Both the position numbers and the translations under genes were made by a program. From NCBI RefSeq assembly GCF_003944705.1, contig NZ_RWIS01000010.1:157567-221566 (forward strand): a stretch of DNA of 64,000 nt. The letters are read 5' to 3'. Of the stretch, positions 35,833-43,645 are shown in pieces. Within the stretch, counting starts at the first letter, position 1. The number at the start of each line of letters is the position of its first letter. The stretch comes from Hymenobacter metallilatus. Lineage in GTDB: Bacteria; Bacteroidota; Bacteroidia; Cytophagales; Hymenobacteraceae. The notes beneath the pieces are model-generated. The model made no database searches, was not told the origin of the DNA, and saw only the letters and a list, made by a program, of their open reading frames with translations.

Positions 35833-37263
35833 TTACTCAAACCGGATGGCGGCTTTCTGCTCGATCTGCCAGGCGCCGGCGGCTTTGCGCAGCACGCCTT
35901 CTTCCTCCGTCACGATGCGCGTAACCGGGCCGGTGGGCTGCTGGTACTTGCAGGCCTCCCGCAGGGAGTACTGGGCGCTCTGGATGGCGTAGGCGTGCAC
36001 GGCGGGGTTCTGCGTCACGCTGAACGTGGCAAGCTCGGGCCACTGCGGGTCCAGGTGAATCTCGTAGATGCTGTCGTGCTGGGGCTCATCGGAGAAATCG
36101 TACTCGTTGAACACGCCGTTTACGGGCACCTTCACGTAGCGGGTGCGGGGCTGGTCGGTGGCGGATGCGGCCGTTGTAGCGGCGGACGCGGTTGGCAGCT
36201 GCACGGGCGATATCAAGTTGTCGAACTCCTCATGCGGGGCGGTGGAGCTGGTTACCGGGGCGGCCGCTGGCGGCATCGGAGCCGGCGCGGGTGCTTCGGC
36301 TGGCACGGGTGGTACTACCGGAGCCGGAGTAGGCGCTACGGGTTGCGGAGCCGGAGCGGGAGTGGCAGCAGCTACATTGGCTTTCGGCGTGGCCTGGCGC
36401 TTCTGCAGCTCCTGCTCTACCCGTTGCTGAATTAGCTGCTCCAGTTCGCGCAACTGGGCCGGAGAGAAACGCTCGGCGGACTTCCCGCTGCCGCTACCAG
36501 GATTGGTTTGCAGCGCCGCAATATCGTCGCGGCGCTTGTCGATGCGGGCGTTGATTTCCTTCCAGGAAGCCCCGATGCTGCGCTTCAGCAGCGCGTACAG
36601 CACCAGGCTCAGCAGCGCCAGAATCAGGGCCAGGGGGCCAAAAAACTTGTTCATCAGGCTTTCCCCGGCTCCGGATGCGGCAACTGGCGTGGGGGTAGCC
36701 ACGCCCGCCTCATCCAGGCCAGCGTCGACGGGGGCGGCAGCCGTGGCCTCGTCGGTGGTGGCGGTAGTATCCACGGTTTCGGTTTCGGCGGCGGCTTCGG
36801 CGGCGGGCAGGTCGCCGATGGGCGTGCCTTGGTCGAGGTAGTTTTTCAGGGCCGTTTCCAGCTTCGTCACGCCGGCCAGCCGGGCAGCGTTGCCCTTGCG
36901 GGCGGGCGAGGTGCGCAGCCGGTTGATGATTTCGCGCACCAGCGTCTGCAGGCGGGAGTTGTCGGAGCCCAGGCCCTTGTACATCACGCCCTGCACTTCC
37001 AGCGGCTGGTACAGCGCCGAGTATACGCGCTGTTCATCGGCCTTGATGCTGCCGGCAAAGTCCTTCAGCGGACCACCGCACTTCAGTTGGCTTTTTAGCT
37101 CCGGGTGGCCCGTGTCTTCAAACACGAACTTGGCCGTAGCGCACCAAATCTGCACTTTGCGCTCCTCCAGCGTGGGCTGGCCGAGGGGCGTTTGGGCATG
37201 GCCGCCCGCCGCGAGCAGCAGCAGGCCGGTAAGCAAAGAAGCAACGCGGCGGGAAAGGGTCAT
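35833..37263 (-). CDS. Bitopic envelope protein (possible motor adaptor)
   Basis: A 476-aa protein of no recognised family. A signal peptide (cleavage near GHAQ, residue 24) is followed by a periplasmic domain of about 30-145 with two Cys (41 and 62) that could form a disulphide. A Thr/Ala-rich linker comes next, then one TM helix (207-226) and a cytoplasmic coiled coil (233-290). A Pro/Ala linker leads to a C-terminal domain (about 380-476; 'RTRYVKVPVNGVFNEYDFSD'). The layout suggests it links the periplasm with the cytoplasmic NTPases. The start at 37263 is set by the signal peptide. Confidence 0.72.
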   Translation of the reverse strand: MTLSRRVASLLTGLLLLAAGGHAQTPLGQPTLEERKVQIWCATAKFVFEDTGHPELKSQLKCGGPLKDFAGSIKADEQRVYSALYQPLEVQGVMYKGLGSDNSRLQTLVREIINRLRTSPARKGNAARLAGVTKLETALKNYLDQGTPIGDLPAAEAAAETETVDTTATTDEATAAAPVDAGLDEAGVATPTPVAASGAGESLMNKFFGPLALILALLSLVLYALLKRSIGASWKEINARIDKRRDDIAALQTNPGSGSGKSAERFSPAQLRELEQLIQQRVEQELQKRQATPKANVAAATPAPAPQPVAPTPAPVVPPVPAEAPAPAPMPPAAAPVTSSTAPHEEFDNLISPVQLPTASAATTAASATDQPRTRYVKVPVNGVFNEYDFSDEPQHDSIYEIHLDPQWPELATFSVTQNPAVHAYAIQSAQYSLREACKYQQPTGPVTRIVTEEEGVLRKAAGAWQIEQKAAIRFE

Positions 37264-37313
37264 AGGGTGTTTGGGGTAGGAAGCGGGCTTTTTTATTGGA
37301 ATCAATGAATGTA

Positions 37314-37712
37314 CTATTCGTCAGAGGCAACTATATGTGACAAGTCTCTGGGCCAACGACTATCATTCCTTATTGATTCTGAAATGAAGACATACTCCAT
37401 GTGCATAACTTGCCCATTTTTCGTGAGTATACATTCATTCTTTAAGGCAATCTTTTTTATTGAATCTCCTACTTGCGCATTATCTTTTAGTGCAATACTC
37501 AGCAGAGGAATATCGATAATTGAATCCTCCGTACGAATTTTAATGTAGTCTATTTTTCGACGGTACTTTTCAATTATTACCCCCTTGTATTCACCTCTTA
37601 TATTTTTTACACATGCTTCTATATCACCTTCTTTGCCAACGTATTGCAGGAAGTATACAAACACCCCGAAGGCTGTAAAGAATACTAGTTGCTTTACTGA
37701 TCTTTTACCCAT
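37314..37712 (-). CDS. AT-rich small anchored protein inside the motor cluster
   Basis: A 132-aa protein with an N-terminal TM anchor (about 8-26; 'LVFFTAFGVFVYFLQYV') and a small beta-rich extracytoplasmic domain ('KIRTEDSIIDIPLLSIALKD', 'NAQVGDSIKKIALKNECILT'). No family is named. The coding DNA is strikingly AT-rich beside its GC-rich neighbours, a sign of recent acquisition. Its ATG lies 4 bp after the SrfB-like stop, so translation is probably coupled. It resembles small unknowns common in Hymenobacter-type genomes. Confidence 0.65.
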   Translation of the reverse strand: MGKRSVKQLVFFTAFGVFVYFLQYVGKEGDIEACVKNIRGEYKGVIIEKYRRKIDYIKIRTEDSIIDIPLLSIALKDNAQVGDSIKKIALKNECILTKNGQVMHMEYVFISESIRNDSRWPRDLSHIVASDE

Positions 37713-37716
37713 TTAG

Positions 37717-40700
37717 CTACGCCTGCAGCTCGCGGCTCAGGTTGTACAGAGCCTGCTTCAGCGGCAGGAAGAACAGAGTTTCGGGCAGAGTTTCGTCGCT
37801 AGAAAGCTGGCGCTGGAACTGGTGCAGACCCAGGCTCAGGCTGTCTTCGATTTCGCGGAGCAGGATGTCTTTTACGCGCTGACGGTCCACGTCCACGCCT
37901 ACTTCGCGCAGGTAGGGGGCTACGTCGTCGCCTTCCAGCACTAGGGTGAGGTAGTTGCGCACGTTGTCGAGCACCGTGTTTTTCAGCTCGGCATCCACCT
38001 GGTTCAGTTTCAGGCGCTGCTGATTGAGCTCGGTGCCGTCTACCGCGCCGCTGTACTTCACGGGCTTGATGTTGTCGTAGTCTGAAGTGTTCGTTTTTTC
38101 CTCAAACAGTACGCCGCCGTTGGTGGTGGCTTCCTTGGGGTTGTCGGCCAGGATGACGCGGAAGTTGTGGGGCGGCTCTACGCCCGTGACGGCGTGGAAG
38201 ATGGCCTTCGTAATCTTCTCGATAGCCACCAGGGAGCTGCCCCCGGCCAGCAGGCGCAGGTAGAGGCTGCCTTTGCCGGAGAAGCAGAGGTAGCGCGGCG
38301 TTTTCAGGCCGAGGTGCTTGGTGAGCTGCGCCGTGTGGTAGATGATGCTGGTGTAGTGCAGATAGAACAGCACCCGCAGCTGCCGGCCCTTGCCCAAGCC
38401 CAGAGCTTGGGTGAACCGCAACGCATCATCGTACTTAAATAGCAGGCTGGTCACGTCGGCGGAGCCGAAATCGGTATTGCTGAGGGCGGCGCGCAGGTAG
38501 CCTTTGTACTCCTGGTTTTGCTCGGAGTCGGGCAGGCTTTCCACGTGGCCTACGCCGAGGCGCAGCAGGCCATTCTGCTTGGGTGCGCCCTGTACGCGGG
38601 CGTAGCCGTCGCCCCACAGGTCGTCGCCGGCGAAGCGGAAAGAGGTACTGTAGGCCGGTTTCTGGTCAGCGAACAGCAGCAAATCGGTGGTGCCGCCACC
38701 GATGTCGATGTTCACCACGTTTTCGTCGCGGTTGGGCACTACCTGGTTGGTGGCGGTGAGGTAGTAGTACGGCGCTACCGATTCGGTGAGGCAGATGGTG
38801 GGACGGCGGGCCTTGAACACCTGCTGGAACGACTCGTCCCACACCTGCTGGAACTGGTTGCGCAGGAACCCATCAAAGCTCAGCGGGGCAAACCACACCA
38901 CGCGGGTGTCTTCCAGAATACCGCCGTGCAACGCCGCCTTATGGCGCAGCAGCAGCAGAATTTCCCGGAAGAACGCCTCAATGCGAGACACGCCCTGCGG
39001 GTCCAGCTCCGCCGACCATTTCAGGTTGGTGATGAAGCGGTTCTGGGGCAGCTCCGAGGCGTTTTCAGTGTTGATGCTGAAACCAATGTTGATGTTGCTG
39101 AGCACCTTGGCGGGCTCGTTGGCAAACGAAGTGGTTTCGCACACCGCCGTCCGGATCGGAAACTCATACACCGAGCCGCCTTCACCCACAAACGAGGGCA
39201 CGAACTCCCGGTTTTGCAGGGTAGCAATGTACGTCCAGATCTGGCCGGCGCCGGTACGGTAGCGCTGGGCCGCCGAGAGGCCGGCATCGGCCACGGGCGC
39301 GTGCAGCCACTCCACCTGCACGTCGGCTTCCCCAATGGTGAGCGGGCGCGGGTGCGCGGTGGGCGAGTCGGCGTAGGCAATGTGGGTGTTGGTGGTGCCG
39401 AAGTCCACGGCGAAGGTGAAGCGGCGGGTGCCGCGGTCCAGCTCGCGCCAGCGCGGCACGAACAGGCCCCGGGCCGGCTCCGCCCCGATGGTGGCGGGCG
39501 GGCAGGTCAGTTCCGCAAGGTCGAAGTGGGTGCCGGTGACTTCGTAGTAGGTGCTGCCGGCGGTGGCCATGCTCTTTTGGGTGCGCTCGTAGCGGGTGGC
39601 GCGGCGGGCGGCGCCCTGCTCCGTGATTCGCTCCCCGTTCACGAAGAACGTGAGGTCGTAGCGGCGGTTGAGCATAGTGGGCGCGTTGTCGGCATCCACC
39701 AGCATCACCTTGTAGAGGTCGTTGAACTCGGGCTGGTAGCGCACCTTGTAGAACGGGAACACGCCCACGCCCACGGCGGCCTTCACAATGCGGCCCTTCT
39801 CCAGAATCTCGCGCCCCTGGGCATCCTTGGGGTTCTGCGGATTGTGGTAGTAGTTACGCTCGAAGGTGATAAAGCGGCCCGCCTGCACCGGCACCCGCAG
39901 TTGCACGCGCACGTGGCTCAGGTCGATGGTGAAGGTGAGCAGCTCGGCCAGCTCGTTTTCGGTGAAATACTCGAAAAACGCCTGTTTCAGCGGCAGCAGG
40001 TAGGGGAAGCGCGCCCGGCCCTGGCCATCGGCCCCGTACTGGAACGTAACTTTGCCGGTGTGGAAGCGCTGGGTGTTCAGCTCGTAGGGCAGCTCTACCA
40101 GGGAGTCTTCCAGCAGGTCGCCCACCGTGAGGTAGGGGTACTTGAAGCCTTTGCCGGGCAGCACGCGGCTTTCCAGCGCTACTTCATCGTAATACGGAAC
40201 CGGCGTGCGGTCGTCCCAGGGCTGACCGTTGAGGTAGTTGGCGCCGGGCATCGTCAGGTTCGGGCGCAACACCAACGGGCGCGGCCGGCCCGTCGTCGAT
40301 TCGCGGGTGGGCTGGATGAACAGGTCGGAGCTGGTCACGGCCGACTGGTCGGCGCGGCCGGGCAAGGGCACGCCTTTCACGCTCACCAGGTTGCCCTGCA
40401 CATCGGCCAGGGCCGGGTAGCGGGCGGCAAACTGCTGGGCGCTCCGGTCGCCCTGCATCTGGAGCTGGTTGATTTTCGAGCGGTCGAGGCCGGCGTACAC
40501 GCTACCGGCAAACTCGCGGCGCTGCAGCTGCGGATACGCCAAAAACAGCTCGTACACAAACTCCCGGAACTGCGGGTCGCGGTCTTCGAGCAGCACAGTC
40601 TGCTGGTCGAAGTAGTGGCCGCGGGCCTGGGGCCGCTCCAGGTCCAGGGGCTTCACGGCGGGGCCAGTGAACAGGATTGTCAGCGGCGAGGTGCCGCCCA

Positions 40701-41184
40701 GCAGGCGCGTGCCCCCCGCCAACTCCGGCGACTCATAGTACACCAGATACATGTCGGAGAAGTCGCGGAACCGCTCGTCCTGCATGTACAGCTGCAGGGT
40801 TTCGCCCAGTAGGCGCGTGCCCTCGTCCTGCCGCATCCGGCGGATTTCGGCCTCGGCATTCCAGCGGCGTAGCGTGATTTTGCGGCCGGCCTGGGTGTAG
40901 AGGTGGTAGTTGTAGAGCAGCTCCAGCAAATCCCAGAAGTGGGTAGTCAGCTCGTGGTACACCGAGCCGGGGTTGCGCTGCCCCTCCCGGGCCAGGAAAT
41001 CAAAAGCCGTTTCAAACAGGTGCATCCGCGCAAACGGCGTCGGGATGCTCACGGCCAGGTTGCGCGATTTGCCCCCCGCGGGGTCCGTTACGGTGTTGAT
41101 TTCGGTGCTGGTGACGGGGGCGGTTTTCTGCCAGCCCTGCACTTGCTGGGAGCCGTTGTTATGTAAGCGAAGGACTTTGGCCAT
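37717..41184 (-). CDS. SrfB-like giant actin/Hsp70-fold ATPase
   Basis: A 1155-aa cytosolic protein. The first 585 residues match no family I recognise. From there an actin/Hsp70-type ATPase is visible: phosphate-1 'FAVDFGTTNTHIAYADSP' (Asp about 594), phosphate-2 'VNIDIGGGTTDLLLFADQ' (Asp about 827) and an adenosine-type 'CFSGKGSLYLRLLAGG' near 967. This resembles the 'virulence factor SrfB' family of large Hsp70-like proteins, whose biochemical role is not settled. 'PLKQA' occurs near residue 415 and again at the C-terminus. The ATG at 41184 is chosen because the frame upstream to 41427 reads through a repeat element. Confidence 0.8.
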   Translation of the reverse strand: MAKVLRLHNNGSQQVQGWQKTAPVTSTEINTVTDPAGGKSRNLAVSIPTPFARMHLFETAFDFLAREGQRNPGSVYHELTTHFWDLLELLYNYHLYTQAGRKITLRRWNAEAEIRRMRQDEGTRLLGETLQLYMQDERFRDFSDMYLVYYESPELAGGTRLLGGTSPLTILFTGPAVKPLDLERPQARGHYFDQQTVLLEDRDPQFREFVYELFLAYPQLQRREFAGSVYAGLDRSKINQLQMQGDRSAQQFAARYPALADVQGNLVSVKGVPLPGRADQSAVTSSDLFIQPTRESTTGRPRPLVLRPNLTMPGANYLNGQPWDDRTPVPYYDEVALESRVLPGKGFKYPYLTVGDLLEDSLVELPYELNTQRFHTGKVTFQYGADGQGRARFPYLLPLKQAFFEYFTENELAELLTFTIDLSHVRVQLRVPVQAGRFITFERNYYHNPQNPKDAQGREILEKGRIVKAAVGVGVFPFYKVRYQPEFNDLYKVMLVDADNAPTMLNRRYDLTFFVNGERITEQGAARRATRYERTQKSMATAGSTYYEVTGTHFDLAELTCPPATIGAEPARGLFVPRWRELDRGTRRFTFAVDFGTTNTHIAYADSPTAHPRPLTIGEADVQVEWLHAPVADAGLSAAQRYRTGAGQIWTYIATLQNREFVPSFVGEGGSVYEFPIRTAVCETTSFANEPAKVLSNINIGFSINTENASELPQNRFITNLKWSAELDPQGVSRIEAFFREILLLLRHKAALHGGILEDTRVVWFAPLSFDGFLRNQFQQVWDESFQQVFKARRPTICLTESVAPYYYLTATNQVVPNRDENVVNIDIGGGTTDLLLFADQKPAYSTSFRFAGDDLWGDGYARVQGAPKQNGLLRLGVGHVESLPDSEQNQEYKGYLRAALSNTDFGSADVTSLLFKYDDALRFTQALGLGKGRQLRVLFYLHYTSIIYHTAQLTKHLGLKTPRYLCFSGKGSLYLRLLAGGSSLVAIEKITKAIFHAVTGVEPPHNFRVILADNPKEATTNGGVLFEEKTNTSDYDNIKPVKYSGAVDGTELNQQRLKLNQVDAELKNTVLDNVRNYLTLVLEGDDVAPYLREVGVDVDRQRVKDILLREIEDSLSLGLHQFQRQLSSDETLPETLFFLPLKQALYNLSRELQA

Positions 41185-41277
41185 ATCGGGACCCCCCCCC
41201 CGGCCCCCTCCCCTCCGGGAGAGGGGGAGCCTGACGAAGGTTGCTCGGGGTGATTTTTTACTGCTAGAAACTACAAC

Positions 41278-41438
41278 TAGAAAGCTAGTTCCCCTCCTTG
41301 GAAAGGAGGGGCTAGGGGTGGTTGACAATCGTTGAACGGTGCGGCTTGGGTCGTTCAGGTAAACAACATCAGTACGCGGGGCAACCACCCCAGCCGCGCC
41401 TGCGGCACGGCGTCCCCTCCTTTCCAAGGAGGGGAGTT
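41278..41438. repeat. Nested palindromic element, copy 2
   Basis: The left arm contains the CTAGTTCCCCTCCTTGGAAA unit and GGGGTGGTTGAC; the right arm returns CAACCACCCC and CCCCTCCTTTCCAAGGAGGG, with about 22 bp of GC-rich DNA inserted between them. The centre shares AATCGTTGnACG and TAAACAACATCAG with copy 3 in opposite orientation. Confidence 0.88.
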
Positions 41439-41444
41439 TTCGTT

Positions 41445-42893
41445 CTACACCACCTTCACCTTCTCCTCAAACGCCTTGTCCGTCACGTCATAGAACAGCT
41501 CCAGCAGCTTGCGGAAGTTGTCGGGTTCCTGGAGGGACTTCTCGGTTTTGTTGAGGTTATCGAGGAGGTAGTTGTGGCTGAGGCCTTTGTTGAAGAAGTC
41601 GTTCCACTTCTTTTCCACCGGCTTGCCCAGGATCATGGCGTTGAAGTCGTCGGTCTGCAGGTCGAAGGGGCGAAAGGAACGGCGGTTCTGGGCCAGCTCC
41701 TGCAGCCACTGGTCGGCGCCCAGGTCCTGGCCGTGCAGGAAGGTGTTCAGCTCCCGGAAGATGGGCTCATTGCGCATGGCGTAGTCCAGCTTCAGGTTGT
41801 CGGCGTAGGGCGCTTTGTCGGTGGGCAGGTGCTGCTTGTGGTAGCGCGTGAAGTACAGGAACTGCGTGAGCTGCTTGGCCATTATTTCGCGCGACTCATC
41901 GGGCAGGTGGCTGAACTGCAGCTCTGGCGCGTCTTGGCCCAGGCCGTACTCGTGGAAGTGCGGGCCGCCGGTGCGTAGCTCGGCGGGCGAGTAGCGCATG
42001 AAATCCACGATGCTTAAAGCCGCCAGCAGTTCAATTACGTGGGCCTTGTTCTTCTGCTGGGTGCCGCCGGGCTGGTTTTCGTAGGGCGTGTCGGGCGTGT
42101 CGGCGAGGTAGTACAGCGCGTCGAGGCCCTGCAGGTTGTGCTCGTAGTAGCTGAGCGCCGCCTTGGTCTTGGTCAGGAAATTGTTGGAGTCGATGACGGC
42201 ATTGTCTTCGCTCTGCAGGGCGAAGTAGGGCATCACCGTCACGGCGCCGGTGGGCGCGTCGCGCAGGTAGCGGGCGTTGCTGAGGCGGGTGTTCGAGTCC
42301 TTCAGGTTCTTGAGCATCAGCGGGAAGCCCGCCGCGCCCGTGCCGCCGAAGATGCTCGACACAAAGAACACCCGGTCGCCGTCCTGGAAGTTGTCGGCAA
42401 AAAACCGCATTTCGGGGCTTTCCACCAGCTTGTTGAGCACAATGCTGCCCACGTTGGGCGAGCCGCGGAAACCAATGGTCAGCGGGCTTTCCAGGTTGTC
42501 CTGCGTGAACAGCAAATCCACCAGCCCCTTCGAGTCCACCGACAGACCGTCGTAGCTCAGGTATTGCCGGAAGCTCTGGTTGATGCCGCCGAAATCGAAG
42601 ATGAAGGTGTCCTTTACCGAGCCGTTCACGTCCTGCGAAATGCCGCTCAGCGTGCTGATATCAGTCTTGAAGAAGCCTTCCTCGCGGGGACCGAGGCGCT
42701 TGTAGATCTGCTGGTAGCTCTGCAGCAGCTGCACCGTGCGGTTCATGTCGCCGTTGTGCGCGTCGGGGTCGATGATGATGGGCACCACCCGGTCGCAGTT
42801 GGGCAGGTCCACGCCCGCCGCCAGCAGCATCGTGAGCGAGCGAATGACACGGGAGCCCGTGCCGCCAATACCGAATAAAAAGAGTTTAGCCAT
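41445..42893 (-). CDS. Tubulin/FtsZ-like nucleotide-binding protein
   Basis: A 482-aa cytosolic protein. The N-terminus 'KLFLFGIGGTGSRVIRSLTM' is a Rossmann-type nucleotide loop, followed by 'VPIIIDPDAHNGDMNRTVQL'. A second glycine motif at about 176-195, 'VSSIFGGTGAAGFPLMLKNL', sits where tubulin-superfamily proteins have their GGGTGSG phosphate loop. The combination resembles the 'tubulin-like' (Tubulin_2) proteins of diverse bacteria. The C-terminal half is helical and divergent. GTP binding is predicted, not shown. The start at 42893 is the Met directly before the loop; the frame to 43022 is repeat DNA. Confidence 0.72.
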   Translation of the reverse strand: MAKLFLFGIGGTGSRVIRSLTMLLAAGVDLPNCDRVVPIIIDPDAHNGDMNRTVQLLQSYQQIYKRLGPREEGFFKTDISTLSGISQDVNGSVKDTFIFDFGGINQSFRQYLSYDGLSVDSKGLVDLLFTQDNLESPLTIGFRGSPNVGSIVLNKLVESPEMRFFADNFQDGDRVFFVSSIFGGTGAAGFPLMLKNLKDSNTRLSNARYLRDAPTGAVTVMPYFALQSEDNAVIDSNNFLTKTKAALSYYEHNLQGLDALYYLADTPDTPYENQPGGTQQKNKAHVIELLAALSIVDFMRYSPAELRTGGPHFHEYGLGQDAPELQFSHLPDESREIMAKQLTQFLYFTRYHKQHLPTDKAPYADNLKLDYAMRNEPIFRELNTFLHGQDLGADQWLQELAQNRRSFRPFDLQTDDFNAMILGKPVEKKWNDFFNKGLSHNYLLDNLNKTEKSLQEPDNFRKLLELFYDVTDKAFEEKVKVV

Positions 42894-42912
42894 GAGTTGC
42901 TGATGTTGAACG

Positions 42913-43076
42913 AAACTCCCCTCCTCAGCTGAGGAGGGGATGTTCAGCCTTGCGGCTGAACTGGGGTGGTTGGCTCGTTGCTGATGTTGTTTAGCGGAAC
43001 GATTTCGCTCTGTATCGTCCAACGATTATCAACCACCCCTAGCCCCTCCTTTCCAAGGAGGGGAACTAGCTTTCTA
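42913..43076. repeat. Nested palindromic element, copy 3 (inverted relative to copy 2)
   Basis: ACTCCCCTCCTCAGCTGAGG starts the left arm and GGGGTGGTTGG ends it; the right arm is CAACCACCCCTAGCCCCTCC followed by the AAGGAGGGGAACTAG end. The centre matches copy 2 when reverse-complemented. It lies between the tubulin-like and 3-TM genes. Confidence 0.88.
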
Positions 43077-43085
43077 GCACTAGCT

Positions 43086-43478
43086 CTAGAAAGGCGTCGT
43101 GCTGGCGTTGGTAGAAGCGCGCTTGAACAGCAACGAAAAGATGAAGAACCATGCCAGACCCAGAATAGCGTTCCAGGTAGCCAGCCAGTAGATATAGCTG
43201 TGGTCGGTGACCTGCTGGGCGTTGGTTTGCCAGATGGTGACAAAGAAGGCAATCAGCGCATTCAGCACCAGAAAAATACTCCAGTGCCGACCCTTGTTGA
43301 AGGTAGCCACGCCCATGGCCCGGTTAATGAGCAAATAGAAAACCAGCGCCAGCCCGGCAGAAATGCCCAGATTCAGCAGCCCCAGGTTGGGGAAGATAAC
43401 GTCGCGGTACACGGGCGTATCCGCCGGGGGCTGGGGGTTGCCGATGAGTTCGTAGAGGAAGCGGAAGAATGCTTTCAT
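43086..43478 (-). CDS. Small three-TM membrane protein of the motor cluster
   Basis: A 130-aa protein starting MKAFFRFLYELIGNPQPPAD. Three helices are at about 31-50 ('LGLLNLGISAGLALVFYLLI'), 66-84 and 96-117. The N-terminal 30 residues and the tail are short. No family is recognised. It has the same orientation as its neighbours, with palindromic element copy 3 on its downstream side. A membrane anchor for the cytosolic NTPases is possible but speculative. Confidence 0.7.
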   Translation of the reverse strand: MKAFFRFLYELIGNPQPPADTPVYRDVIFPNLGLLNLGISAGLALVFYLLINRAMGVATFNKGRHWSIFLVLNALIAFFVTIWQTNAQQVTDHSYIYWLATWNAILGLAWFFIFSLLFKRASTNASTTPF

Positions 43479-43645
43479 GGAAAGAGGTGAGGCCGGGCTC
43501 CGGGCCGGCAACCCGTGGAACGATGAGAGGGAAACGAAATTGTGAGGCCGGGGTCATTGCTGCCAGACTGACCTAAGGAACGAAAACCGTTCCAAACCGT
43601 CTGGCCAAGGCTATGCCACAGGCAGAAGCGGGGGCAGCAGGCGGG

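Noticed and set aside
38518..40812. 764-codon open frame antisense to the SrfB-like gene
   Set aside because: It has low-complexity Val/Gly/His/Ala-rich text with no domain. It is a shadow of GC-rich codon bias; the opposite strand carries clear ATPase motifs.
41185..41427. N-terminal extension of the SrfB-like protein
   Set aside because: The upstream in-frame codons run through palindromic element copy 2 and give Pro/Arg/Ser-rich text also found upstream of another gene.
42894..43022. N-terminal extension of the tubulin-like protein
   Set aside because: It reads through palindromic element copy 3; the conserved nucleotide loop starts right after the Met at 42893.
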